From positions 1-45,804 of the forward strand of contig JAIXTK010000107.1 in assembly GCA_027483995.1 (NCBI GenBank): a DNA stretch of 45,804 nt, in the 5' to 3' direction. Shown here in pieces: positions 16,423 through 24,966 of the stretch. Within the stretch, counting starts at the first letter, position 1. Each line of letters opens with the position of its first letter. The notes under the pieces were generated by a model, which worked only from the letters and a program-made list of their open reading frames with translations, did not search any database and had not been told where the DNA came from. The DNA comes from Acetobacteraceae bacterium (GTDB taxonomy: Bacteria; Pseudomonadota; Alphaproteobacteria; Acetobacterales; Acetobacteraceae). The position numbers and the translations under genes are program-made.

Positions 16423-18102
16423 CTAGTGGCCCATGCGCTTCTTCATGTCCTGGTCGATCCAGATGCGCGCATAAACAGGGCCCGGCTTCACCGCGCCCAC
16501 GCGCAGTTCACCGTCGTAGTTCTTCACCCAGGGCCACCAGGCGCTGAACACGTAGGGCGTGGGCAGCCAGATATAGGGCGCTGCGTCGATCGCCTCGCGC
16601 GTCAGTTCCCGGATCATCTTCTGCCGGGTCGCCTCGTCACGGGTGCGGTACATCTCAGCCACGCGCGCCGTGTAGCCTTCGCTGAACCACATCGACGGGC
16701 CCCAGATCTGCCCGGGCGTGAAGCTCTTGCGGATCGAGGTGGTCGGGTTGGTATGGCCGTTGTTCATGAAGTAGCCGGCGGCATGCTTCTGCGTGGTCAT
16801 TGCGGAGAGGAACGCGCCGTACTCCATCGGCTGAATTTCCACCTTCACGCCGATCTGCTCGAGATAGCCTGCGATCAGCGGCAGCAGGTCCATGTGATCA
16901 GGCGAGCAGGAGCAGACCTGGGTCTTGAAGGTGAACCCGTTGGGGTAGCCGGCCTCGCGCAGCAACTGCTTGGCCTTCGTCGGGTTGTAGGTGAACAGCT
17001 CCTTGATGCTGTCGGGCATGCTTTCGAGCGGCTCGAAATAGCCGACATACTCCGGATGCTGCGGGTAGGCGAACAGCTCGGCGTTGCCGCCGTAGTACTC
17101 CTTCACGATCTCCTGCTTGTTCACCGCCAGGTTGAGGGCGCGGCGCACGCGGATATCGTCGAACGGCTTGGTATCCGTGCGCATGGAGAGGTAGGTGCCG
17201 GACATTGCCAGCCACTTGGCCCATTTCAGCTGCGGCGCCGATTTCTTGAGACTGTCCACCGCCTGCCAGCGGATCGCCTCCAGGATATCCAGCTTGCCGG
17301 TGCGCAACGCGCTGTGCTGCGTCGCCTCGTCGCGGATGATGCGGTAGGTCACCTTGTCGACGAAGGGCAGCTTGAATTTCTCACCGTCGATCGTGTCGCT
17401 GTCCCAGTAGATCGGGTTCTTGCTGTAGACCTGGGAGTTACCCTGCACGTAATCGCTCAGCTGGAAGGGGCCGGTGCCGACCGCGTTCCTCCAGTTCCCG
17501 GCGCCTGCCTTGGCAAGTTCCGGCGGGATGACCTGGGAGTAGTAGCCCCAGCCGAAGCGGTAGTCCCACTCGGCATTGAATTCCTTCATGTAGAAGGTAA
17601 CGGTGTGGCGATCCGTCGCCTCCACCTTCTCCACATGGTCGAAATAGCCAGGGATCTTCTTGGGGGAGGCGTTCTGGCGGTTGAAGCTGAACACCACGTC
17701 ATCCGCCGTGAACTCGCGGCTGTCCATCACGCCGGCCTTGGCGGGCCACATGATGCCCTTCCGCAGTTTCACCACCACGGCCAGCGGATTGTCCTGCCAC
17801 TGCCAGCTTTCCGCCAATTCGCCACGCACGGCATCGGAGGGCAGCCAGGCATCGGGCCGGAAGCTGTATTTCCCACCGCGGCGGATGGACTTGTCGAGGT
17901 CACCGGAGAACAGCGTCTCGTAGTGCAGGTTGTCGTGGTTGAGCTTCCAGGCAAAGTCCTGCGGGTCGAAGGACAGGGCGGAGATGGTAACGTTGACCGT
18001 GCCGACTTCCAGATTGCCGCCATATTGCGGTTTCTGGGCCGCCGCCGGTGCGGCCAGCATGGTGGTGGCAAGCAGTGCCGCGCCAAGCAGGGGGAAACGC
18101 AT
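16423..18102 (-). CDS. ABC transporter substrate-binding protein, family 5 (first of a tandem pair)
   Basis: Periplasmic receptor, 559 residues, signal peptide MRFPLLGAALLATTM with cleavage near AAAQKPQYGG. The ATG at 18102 is chosen because GGAG lies 8 bases upstream; a GTG at 18123 overlapping the upstream permease stop (GTGA) is an alternative. The protein is closely similar over its full length to the receptor encoded by the next gene downstream, with long identical stretches around the DTKPFDDIRVRRALN block and the CSCSPD motif. The copies differ in scattered residues and near the C-terminus, so they may recognise related but distinct ligands. Confidence 0.93.
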   Translation of the reverse strand: MRFPLLGAALLATTMLAAPAAAQKPQYGGNLEVGTVNVTISALSFDPQDFAWKLNHDNLHYETLFSGDLDKSIRRGGKYSFRPDAWLPSDAVRGELAESWQWQDNPLAVVVKLRKGIMWPAKAGVMDSREFTADDVVFSFNRQNASPKKIPGYFDHVEKVEATDRHTVTFYMKEFNAEWDYRFGWGYYSQVIPPELAKAGAGNWRNAVGTGPFQLSDYVQGNSQVYSKNPIYWDSDTIDGEKFKLPFVDKVTYRIIRDEATQHSALRTGKLDILEAIRWQAVDSLKKSAPQLKWAKWLAMSGTYLSMRTDTKPFDDIRVRRALNLAVNKQEIVKEYYGGNAELFAYPQHPEYVGYFEPLESMPDSIKELFTYNPTKAKQLLREAGYPNGFTFKTQVCSCSPDHMDLLPLIAGYLEQIGVKVEIQPMEYGAFLSAMTTQKHAAGYFMNNGHTNPTTSIRKSFTPGQIWGPSMWFSEGYTARVAEMYRTRDEATRQKMIRELTREAIDAAPYIWLPTPYVFSAWWPWVKNYDGELRVGAVKPGPVYARIWIDQDMKKRMGH

Positions 18103-18119
18103 CCTCGTCACTCCATTCT

Positions 18120-19019
18120 TCACCGGCTGCCTCGCATCCGCGGGTCCAGCAGATCACGCATCGCATCGCCCAGCACGTTGATGCCGTACACCACCATCGT
18201 GAGGCACAGGCCAGGGGCCAGCGCCAGCCAGGGCGCCATGTACATGTAGGTACGGCCGGTGCCGCTGAGCATGCCGCCCCAGGTCGGCGCGGGCGGCGGC
18301 ACGCCGAAGCCAAGAAAGCTCAGGCCCGATTCGACCAGGATCACCGCGCCAACACGGGTGGTGAACAGCACGATGATCGGCGGCAGCACGTTGGGCAGGA
18401 TGTGCTGCAGCAGGATGCGGGACGTGCCGGCCCCCATCGATTGGGCGGAATGCACGTACATCTGCTCGCGCACCGAAACCACGGCACCGCGGATGATCCG
18501 GCTGCCGCCGATCCCGAACGTCAGGCCCAGCACGAAAATCACCTGGATCATGCCCGGCCCGAGCACGGAGACGACAACGATCAGGATGATCAGCTCCGGA
18601 AAGCTCATCCACGCATCGACAACGCGCTGGACAATCAGGTCCACCTTGCCGCCGAGATAGCCGGTGACGATGCCGATCACCACCGAGATGATCGTGGCCA
18701 GCGTGGCGGCGGCAAAGCCGATGATCACCGAAAGCTGGGCGCCATACAGGATGCGCGACAGCATGTCCCGGCCCAGATGGTCCGTGCCCAGCCAGAACCG
18801 CGCCGATGGCGGCTTCAGCCGGTTGACCGGGCTGATCTGGTTGATCCCATAGGGGGCCAGAATGTCGGCGAAGACGCCGCAGACCAGGAACAGCAGGAAG
18901 ATCACAGCCCCGATCGCGCCCAGCGGCTTGTCGCGGACGAGGCGGATGAAGAAGCTGGCCATTGGCCCACGCTGCGGCGGGACGGCGGAGGTCCCGGCAG
19001 GAACGGCGGTGACGGACAT
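18120..19019 (-). CDS. Peptide ABC transporter permease, DppC-like
   Basis: 299 residues. The first membrane helix AIGAVIFLLFLVCGVFADIL, the block FWLGTDHLGRDMLSR and the contact loop around VHSAQSMGAGTSRILLQHIL identify DppC. The C-terminus has the LLDPR ending followed by a short basic tail. Start at 19019 touches the stop of the upstream permease. It is second in the operon and is followed by the two tandem receptors rather than preceded by one. Confidence 0.94.
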   Translation of the reverse strand: MSVTAVPAGTSAVPPQRGPMASFFIRLVRDKPLGAIGAVIFLLFLVCGVFADILAPYGINQISPVNRLKPPSARFWLGTDHLGRDMLSRILYGAQLSVIIGFAAATLATIISVVIGIVTGYLGGKVDLIVQRVVDAWMSFPELIILIVVVSVLGPGMIQVIFVLGLTFGIGGSRIIRGAVVSVREQMYVHSAQSMGAGTSRILLQHILPNVLPPIIVLFTTRVGAVILVESGLSFLGFGVPPPAPTWGGMLSGTGRTYMYMAPWLALAPGLCLTMVVYGINVLGDAMRDLLDPRMRGSR

Positions 19020-19975
19020 CAGCGGTACCTCACCTTGGGATCAAGCAGGCCGTAGCTGAGATCCACCAGCAGGTTGATCAGCACCACGGCCACGCCGACG
19101 ATGAGGAACACACCGGTGATGATCGGGTAGTCGCGCCGGCTCACGGCCTCCAGCAGCATCAGGCCCATGCCGGGGATCACGAAGATCTGCTCCATGATCA
19201 CGGTGCCGCCGATCAGGATCGGCGCCTGCAGGCCAATCAGGGTCACAACGGGGATCAACGCGTTGCGCAGCGCGTGGCGCACCACAACGGTGCGCTCCCC
19301 CATGCCCTTGGCCCAGGCTGTGCGAACATAGTCTTGCCGCAGCACCTCCAGCATCAACGTGCGAGTCATGCGCATGGAGATCGCCGAGAGCGAAGTGCCC
19401 AGGATCAGCGCCGGCAACGAAAGCTGCAGCATGTTCCCAACGGGATCCTGCCAGAAGGGCACGAACTTCACCTCGGGCGAGATGCCCCACCAGATGGCGG
19501 GAAACACCATCACGATCGTGCCAAGCCAGAAGCTGGGCACCGCGAGCATCAGGATGGAGAAGGACCGTCCGAGATAGTCGCCCCAGGTGTCCTGCCGGAT
19601 CGCCGACCACACCCCCACGGGGATCGCCACCACCAGTGCGACCAGAAGCGCCATCGTGCCCAGCTGGAAGGTGGTGGGCAGGCGCTCCATGATTTCGCCG
19701 ATCACCGACTGCTCCTGCCACAGCGAGGAGCCGAAATCGCCACGCAGCAGAATGCCGCCCATCCAGCGGAAATACTGGATGTACATGGGCTGATCGAGGC
19801 CGAGCGCCTGTTCCAGCTGCTCGCGTGAGGTCTTGTCCGCGGCGATGTCGTTCTGCGCGATCATCATGTCGATGATGTCGCCCGGGATGAGACGCACGGT
19901 CGAAAACACGATGACACTGGCGAAAAACAGAGTCGGAATGAGCGCCAGGAGACGGCGAATCACATAGGCCCGCAT
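19019..19975 (-). CDS. Peptide ABC transporter permease, DppB-like
   Basis: 318 residues, first gene of this operon. The start at 19975 (MRAYVIRRLLALIPTLFF) gives the standard DppB N-terminus with the first helix at once; a GTG at 20017 would add 14 residues. Family blocks GLDQPMYIQYFRW, LRGDFGSSLW and the contact loop YVRTAWAKGMGERTVVVRHALRNALIP are present, and the protein ends LLDPKVRYR. Its promoter must lie in the 191-base gap to the divergent AAA+ gene. Confidence 0.93.
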   Translation of the reverse strand: MRAYVIRRLLALIPTLFFASVIVFSTVRLIPGDIIDMMIAQNDIAADKTSREQLEQALGLDQPMYIQYFRWMGGILLRGDFGSSLWQEQSVIGEIMERLPTTFQLGTMALLVALVVAIPVGVWSAIRQDTWGDYLGRSFSILMLAVPSFWLGTIVMVFPAIWWGISPEVKFVPFWQDPVGNMLQLSLPALILGTSLSAISMRMTRTLMLEVLRQDYVRTAWAKGMGERTVVVRHALRNALIPVVTLIGLQAPILIGGTVIMEQIFVIPGMGLMLLEAVSRRDYPIITGVFLIVGVAVVLINLLVDLSYGLLDPKVRYR

Positions 19976-20166
19976 GGGCGAGGATTTCCTTGGACGAGGA
20001 TTGCTGACAATTTGCACGCGCTTTCGCCGCGGGGAAAGGGGGAACTAGATGGACATTCCGTCATGTTTCCCCCCGCCCGGCGCGGGGGCGGGTTGAGCCG
20101 GGAGGGACTCGTGCCCATCGGCGTTTCAGGCTAGGGATCGAACAAGGAAGTGAGGAGCCGTCCGGC
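19976..20166. promoter_or_regulatory. Divergent intergenic region
   Basis: A 191-base gap between the leftward transporter operon and the rightward MoxR-VWA pair. It should hold promoters for both. I see a GC-rich middle with C- and G-runs (around 20030-20100) but no pair of boxes good enough to name. The plus-strand gene has GAGGAG at 20151-20156 upstream of its GTG. Confidence 0.4.
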
Positions 20167-21132
20167 GTGAGCAGCACTCTCGAACAGAAAATTCCATCCA
20201 TCGAGGCGATCGAGGAGGGGTTGGCCGGCCAGGGCTACATCTCCTCCCGCCAGATCGCGACAGCGCTGTTCCTGGCAGTGCGGCTCGGCAAGCCCATCCT
20301 GGTGGAAGGCCCGGCCGGCACCGGCAAGACGGAGCTGGCCAAAGCCACCGCTGGGTTCATGAATCTGCCGCTGATTCGCATGCAGTGCTACGAAGGTCTG
20401 GACGAGTCCAAGGCACTCTACGAGTGGAAATACGGCAAGCAGCTGCTCTACACCCAGCTCCTGCGCGACAAGCTCGGCGAACAGCTGCGCGAGGCCGCCA
20501 CCCTGGACGAGGCGCTGGTGCGGCTCGATGGCGTGGACGACATGTTCTTCTCCGATCGCTTCCTTGAACCCCGCCCGCTGCTGCGCGCCCTGCGCGAGCC
20601 CATCGGCTGCGTGCTGCTGGTGGACGAGGTGGACAAGGCAGACGAGGAGTTCGAAAGCTTCCTGCTGGAGATCCTCTCGGATTACCAGGTTTCCATCCCG
20701 GAACTGGGCACCCAGGTGGCCAAGGTCATCCCGATCGTGCTGCTCACCTCCAACAACACCCGCGACCTCGGCGACGCGATGAAGCGGCGCTGCCTGCACC
20801 TGCATATCGGCTACCCCGATGCGCGGCGTGAGGAGCGGATCGTGCAAACCCGCGTGCCGCACGTGCAGGCCAGCCTGCTGCGCCAGCTGGTGCATTACGT
20901 GCAGAACCTGCGCACGCAGGATCTGCGCAAGCTGCCGAGCGTGTCCGAGACCATCGACTGGGCGCGGGCGCTGATCCTGCTGAACGCCTCGCAGCTGGAG
21001 CCGGAACTGGTGCACAACACCCTGAACGTGCTGCTGAAGTTCGAGGGCGACATGTCCAGCGCCGGCAAGCTGGTGGGGGAGATGACGCACCAGGCGCTGC
21101 GCGAAAGCTCGCACGGCATGGCGGCGAAGTAG
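20167..21132 (+). CDS. MoxR-family AAA+ ATPase (CoxD-like)
   Basis: 321 residues, GTG start with GAGGAG 10 bases upstream. Walker A GPAGTGKT (48-55), Walker B LLVDEVDKAD (150-159), sensor-1 TSNN (194-197) and the arginine pair after DAMK (207-208) are visible. MoxR ATPases act as chaperone-like remodelling factors with VWA-domain partners, and such a partner is encoded 7 bases downstream. In CO dehydrogenase clusters the relatives CoxD and CoxE help cofactor assembly, but no cox structural genes are present here, so the client is unknown. Confidence 0.92.
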   Translation: MSSTLEQKIPSIEAIEEGLAGQGYISSRQIATALFLAVRLGKPILVEGPAGTGKTELAKATAGFMNLPLIRMQCYEGLDESKALYEWKYGKQLLYTQLLRDKLGEQLREAATLDEALVRLDGVDDMFFSDRFLEPRPLLRALREPIGCVLLVDEVDKADEEFESFLLEILSDYQVSIPELGTQVAKVIPIVLLTSNNTRDLGDAMKRRCLHLHIGYPDARREERIVQTRVPHVQASLLRQLVHYVQNLRTQDLRKLPSVSETIDWARALILLNASQLEPELVHNTLNVLLKFEGDMSSAGKLVGEMTHQALRESSHGMAAK

Positions 21133-21139
21133 CGCCGCC

Positions 21140-22564
21140 GTGTCCGGCTCCTCGCCCTTCGGGCGCGCCGCGGAAACGGCGCAGTCCTCCGACATGCTGC
21201 TGCGGCTGCTGCGGGTGGCGCGGGGCGCCGGCGTGCGCATCTCCGTGGCCGAGGCGATCGATGCGTTCGAATCGGCCAACGCGGTGGGCTATGCCGACCG
21301 CCAGGCCCTGAAGGATGCACTCACCCTCACCATCGCCAAGACGTTCGAAGACAAGCAGATCTTCGAGCAGTGCTTCGAAACCTACTTCAAGCGCGAGAAT
21401 ACCGCCCTCAGCGGCGACCTCGCCTCGAAGCTTCCGCCACCGCCGTCCCCGTCGCAGGGCGAAGGGGCCGAAGGCGAGGCCCAGGGCATGGGCGGCGAAG
21501 GGCAGGGGGCGCAATCGGCCCTCGGCCAGATGCTGATGCAAGGCGACCTCGCCGGCCTCGCCGCTGCCATGGAGCGCGCGGCGGAAGCGGCCGGCGCCAC
21601 CAACATCACCCTGTTCACCCAGACCAACCTCTATGCCCGCCGCATCCTGGACCGGATGGGCCTGGCAGAGCTGGAGCGCGAGATCACCCGGCTGCGTGGC
21701 GAGGGCAACGCGGAACTGGCCGACCGCCTGGCCAAGGCACGCGCCGCGCTCGGCGAACAGGCCCGTGGCTACATGGAACGGCAGCTGGCCCTGTTCTCCC
21801 AGGGCACCACGCGTGAAATCCGCGAGGGCGCGCTGCGCCAGGTCAATCTCTCGCAACTCGATCGGCGCGACATCCAGCGCATGCGCCAGCTGATCCGCGA
21901 TATGGCCAAGAAGATCGCCGAACGCTACAGCCGCAAGCGCTACCGAGACCGGCGCGGCGTGCTGGATATGCGGCGCACCATGCGCCGGAACATGGTGTTC
22001 GATGGCGTGCCATTCCGCACCGTGTGGAAGCGCGAGCGGATCGACAAGCCCCGGGTGATGGCGCTGTGCGACGTCTCCGGCTCGGTCGCCAACGTCGCGC
22101 GCTTCCTGTTGATGTTCCTGTATTCGCTGCACGACGTGCTGGCCGATCTGCGCGGCTACGCCTTCTCCAGCCACCTGATCGACGTCAGCGACATCCTGCG
22201 CCGCGAAAGCAGCGACGACGCGATCACCAAGATCCTGGAGGCGATCGGCTTCGGCTCCACCAACTACGGCAAGTCGCTCGAAGATTTCTGCGGCATGGCA
22301 CTCAAGCACGTGAACCGGCAGACCACCGTCATCATCCTGGGCGACGCACGCGGCAACCGCAACGAGCCGCGCGTCGAACTGATGGGCGACATCTTCAACC
22401 GCGCCGGCCGCGTGATCTGGCTGAACCCGGAGCCGCAGCCGCTCTGGGGCACCGGCGACAGCGACATGTATCGCTACGCCCCGTTCTGCAGCCAGATGAT
22501 GACCTGCAACACGATCGCCCAGTTGGAGCGCGTCGTGGAGGAATTGCTGGCCAACGCCCGTTGA
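21140..22564 (+). CDS. VWA-domain protein, CoxE family, partner of MoxR ATPase
   Basis: 474 residues, GTG start. An N-terminal helical region is followed by a low-complexity linker rich in Pro, Gly, Ser and Glu (about 98-126), a charged helical stretch, and a C-terminal VWA domain whose metal-ion site is DVSGS (311-315) with the later Thr in the GSTNYG block. The gene is 7 bases after the AAA+ gene and in the same direction, the standard MoxR-VWA arrangement. Cytoplasmic; no signal peptide. The client protein or complex remains unknown. Confidence 0.9.
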   Translation: MSGSSPFGRAAETAQSSDMLLRLLRVARGAGVRISVAEAIDAFESANAVGYADRQALKDALTLTIAKTFEDKQIFEQCFETYFKRENTALSGDLASKLPPPPSPSQGEGAEGEAQGMGGEGQGAQSALGQMLMQGDLAGLAAAMERAAEAAGATNITLFTQTNLYARRILDRMGLAELEREITRLRGEGNAELADRLAKARAALGEQARGYMERQLALFSQGTTREIREGALRQVNLSQLDRRDIQRMRQLIRDMAKKIAERYSRKRYRDRRGVLDMRRTMRRNMVFDGVPFRTVWKRERIDKPRVMALCDVSGSVANVARFLLMFLYSLHDVLADLRGYAFSSHLIDVSDILRRESSDDAITKILEAIGFGSTNYGKSLEDFCGMALKHVNRQTTVIILGDARGNRNEPRVELMGDIFNRAGRVIWLNPEPQPLWGTGDSDMYRYAPFCSQMMTCNTIAQLERVVEELLANAR

Positions 22565-22619
22565 TCGAGACGTTGCGGCGAAGTCCGGGTAGGCGCTGAC
22601 CGATCGAGACAAGGGAAGG

Positions 22620-22661
22620 CCAGGGCGCTGCCCTGGACCCGCAAAGGGCCGACGGCCCTTT
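22620..22661. repeat. Double palindrome (two adjacent hairpins), REP-like and possible terminator
   Basis: CCAGGGC-GCT-GCCCTGG (22620-22636) and AAAGGGCC-GAC-GGCCCTTT (22643-22661) are two perfect stems separated by six bases, lying after the VWA gene. The second is followed within 10 bases by a T-run (ATTTTTTCT), so it could terminate the MoxR-VWA transcript. The paired-hairpin layout resembles dispersed intergenic palindromes of GC-rich alphaproteobacteria; only one copy is in this window. Confidence 0.55.
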
Positions 22662-22760
22662 GATCCCATATTTTTTCTCAGGATGAGGTCCAGGGGAGTT
22701 GCGCGTCGATGGCGCGCTCCGCCCGTGGGCGAAAACAGCGGCGCTCCAATGCCCAGTCAA

Positions 22761-22796
22761 GTACATAATTTCACATTATTGAAGAAAATTTTCTGG
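22761..22796. promoter_or_regulatory. A+T-rich block with 12-base perfect palindrome
   Basis: A roughly 36-base A+T-rich stretch in GC-rich DNA, ending in the perfect palindrome AGAAAATTTTCT (22783-22794). It lies 36 bases before the start of a small membrane-protein gene and is a plausible promoter or operator for it. No firm -35/-10 pair is assigned. Confidence 0.35.
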
Positions 22797-22830
22797 TCCA
22801 CCGGTCTTGTCTGTGCTGGAATTCCTGGTG

Positions 22831-23304
22831 ATGACCCATCAACCCGCCGCACCGCGCCAAGCAGACGCACCGCGCCCCTGGGCGCGGGCGATTCTGCACG
22901 CCCGGATTCCGGCCGTGTTGAAGCTCCTGCTGCTGGCCCTGTTCGCCGCCCTCGCGGGCGCCGCCACCGCGCGCCACGCCCTGCGCCGCCCGCACAAGGA
23001 CTGGTTCCTCTCCATCACCACCGACACCAGCGAAGACTCCGACTGGGATCCGTACGTCCTGCGCCGCCTGTTTCGCCGCCGCGCCCGGCTCGGCTGGCTC
23101 ATGCGCTGCCACCCTGCCGAGGGTATGTCCCTGTCCGGCCACCGTGCGCCCGTACTCCGCCCGTCCCAGGCCGCCCGCGCGCCGCCAAGGCCACTGCACG
23201 CCCAAATCCACCTTGAATCCGTCGCGAAAACACCGCGTCCCGCGGCGATCAGTCGTGCCCAAAGCCCAGCCAGGGGCCAGGCCCGCTCAGCGAATCGCGC
23301 CTGA
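22831..23304 (+). CDS. Hypothetical small membrane protein
   Basis: 157 residues, not recognised. A basic proline-rich N-terminus is followed by one strong hydrophobic segment, AVLKLLLLALFAALAGAATA (about residues 31-50), an acidic patch (TDTSEDSDWD) and then a very arginine-rich tail. Third codon positions are mostly G or C in the first two thirds, as in real genes here, but the last third is less convincing. No clear ribosome site precedes the ATG at 22831. Its end overlaps the end of the convergent ATPase gene by 18 bases. It could be a shorter gene or a spurious frame. Confidence 0.4.
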   Translation: MTHQPAAPRQADAPRPWARAILHARIPAVLKLLLLALFAALAGAATARHALRRPHKDWFLSITTDTSEDSDWDPYVLRRLFRRRARLGWLMRCHPAEGMSLSGHRAPVLRPSQAARAPPRPLHAQIHLESVAKTPRPAAISRAQSPARGQARSANRA

Positions 23305-24078
23305 ATCCAGCAAGTCCAGATCGCCGCCGCTCGCATCGAAGCCGCGGTTCGAACGCAGCAACTGCTGCGTGTAGGGATTGGAGACATTGCCGGCCGCCAA
23401 GGCATCGGCCGTGGTCGTTTCCACGATTTCGCCCCGGTTCATCACGGCGATCCGATCACAGAGATGGGCAATCACCGCCAGGTCATGGCTCACCATCAGC
23501 ATGGTCAGCCCGTGCTCGCGGCGTAGCCGGCTCAACAGGTTCAGGATTTCCGCCTGCACCGACACATCCAGCGCACTGGTCGGCTCGTCCAACAGAAGGA
23601 TGCGCGGCTCCAGGATCAGGGCGCGGGCGATCGCAATGCGCTGGCGCTGGCCGCCGGAAAGCTGGTGCGGGTAGCGGAAGCGGTGCTGCGGGCCCAGCCC
23701 CACCTCCTCCAGCGCGGCCGATACGCGGCGATCGGCATCGCCCAACTTATGGATGGCGATCGGCATGGACAGCGTCTGGTCCACGGTCTGGTTCGGGTGC
23801 AGCGAGCCATACGGGTCCTGGAACACCATCTGGACCATCTTGCGCTGGGCGGTGGTCCGGCGCTTGCCCATGGTCTCCCCGGCGAGCACCACGCGGCCTT
23901 CGGCATGGGCGATGAGCCCCGCGACAGCCCGCAGCACGGTGGATTTGCCGGAACCGGATTCGCCCACCAGGCCAAATGCCTCCCCCTCCGCCACGGAAAG
24001 GGTCACGTTGCGGGCGGCATCGAATCGCTTGGCGCCCCGGCCATAGCTGACCGTCACTTGCTCCAGGAGGATGCTCAC
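23287..24078 (-). CDS. Peptide/nickel ABC transporter ATP-binding protein, DppF/OppF-like
   Basis: 263 residues, last gene of the five-gene operon starting at 28553. Walker [11 protein letters not shown]-loop FQDP, signature LSGGQRQR, Walker B LLLDEP and H-loop SHDLAVI are intact. It is shorter than many DppF proteins because the cysteine-containing C-terminal extension is missing. It is close in sequence to the truncated ATPase at the left edge of the window, supporting duplication of the operon. Start at 24078 overlaps the preceding gene by ATGA. Confidence 0.94.
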   Translation of the reverse strand: MSILLEQVTVSYGRGAKRFDAARNVTLSVAEGEAFGLVGESGSGKSTVLRAVAGLIAHAEGRVVLAGETMGKRRTTAQRKMVQMVFQDPYGSLHPNQTVDQTLSMPIAIHKLGDADRRVSAALEEVGLGPQHRFRYPHQLSGGQRQRIAIARALILEPRILLLDEPTSALDVSVQAEILNLLSRLRREHGLTMLMVSHDLAVIAHLCDRIAVMNRGEIVETTTADALAAGNVSNPYTQQLLRSNRGFDASGGDLDLLDSGAIR

Positions 24079-24956
24079 GCGCCCACCTTCCTGCTTCGCG
24101 TCTCCAGGGGGGCGGCGATGTCGTCCATCCAGGCCGGGTCACGCTGCAACTGCGGCAACTCCCCACGCTTGCGGCCCAGCTCGGGCAGCGCGGCGAGCAG
24201 GCCCCTGGTATAGGGATGCTGCGCATCGGCGAGGCTGCCCGCATCGCAGATCTCCACGATCTGGCCTGCGTACATCACCAGCACACGGTCGCAGAACGAC
24301 GAGACGAGGTGCAGGTTGTGGCTGATCAGGATCAGGCCCATGCCGCGCTCGCGCACCAGCTCGTCCATGATGGAGAGCACCTGGGTCTGCACCGTCACGT
24401 CCAGCGCGCTGGTGGGCTCATCCGCGATCAGCAACTCAGGCCCGGCAATCAGCATGGCCGCGATCATGATCCGCTGCCCCATGCCGCCGGAGACCTGATG
24501 CGGATACATGCCATAGACCCGCTCGGGATCGCGGATATGCACCGCCTGAAGCATCTCCAGCGCAGCCGCGCGGGCTTCGGCCTTGCTGCTGCCCAGATGG
24601 GTGCGGTGCGTCTCGGCAATCTGGTCGCCTACCCGCATCACCGGGTCCAGCGAGTATTTCGGATCCTGCAGCACCATGGCCATGCGCTTGCCGCGCAGCC
24701 GGCGCAACTGGCGCTCGCTTTGCTGGCGCAGATCGATCTCGCCCAGCAACAACTCATCGGCATGCACCCGCGCCGGCGGGCGCGCGAGGCCCATGATGGC
24801 CCGCCCCGTGGTGGACTTGCCGGAACCGGATTCCCCGACAATGCCCAGGCGTTCGCGGCCCACCGTGAAGCTCACGTTCCGCACCGCCCGGAAGTCGCCG
24901 TCATCCCCGGGATAGGTCACGGAGAGATTGCGAACGCGCAGCAGGGGGGAATCCAT
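24075..24956 (-). CDS. Peptide/nickel ABC transporter ATP-binding protein, DppD/OppD-like
   Basis: 293 residues. Walker [11 protein letters not shown]-loop LQDP, signature VSGGMGQR, Walker B LLIADEP and H-loop SHNLHLV (Asn instead of the usual Asp after the histidine) are seen. The start at 24956 (MDSPLL) has AAGGG 7 bases upstream; an ATG at 24962 is the alternative. Like its counterpart at 644-1486 it has a short C-terminal extension without the cysteine cluster. Confidence 0.93.
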   Translation of the reverse strand: MDSPLLRVRNLSVTYPGDDGDFRAVRNVSFTVGRERLGIVGESGSGKSTTGRAIMGLARPPARVHADELLLGEIDLRQQSERQLRRLRGKRMAMVLQDPKYSLDPVMRVGDQIAETHRTHLGSSKAEARAAALEMLQAVHIRDPERVYGMYPHQVSGGMGQRIMIAAMLIAGPELLIADEPTSALDVTVQTQVLSIMDELVRERGMGLILISHNLHLVSSFCDRVLVMYAGQIVEICDAGSLADAQHPYTRGLLAALPELGRKRGELPQLQRDPAWMDDIAAPLETRSRKVGA

Positions 24957-24966
24957 GCCCATGCCC

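Noticed and set aside
16240-18249. Long plus-strand frame opposite the tandem receptors
   Set aside because: Both the product and the similar frame at 14313-16547 mirror the two paralogous receptors, so their resemblance to each other is a by-product of the real genes.
20167-22564. A carbon-monoxide dehydrogenase accessory cluster (coxDE)
   Set aside because: No coxMSL or other cox genes are present; the pair is named only by family.
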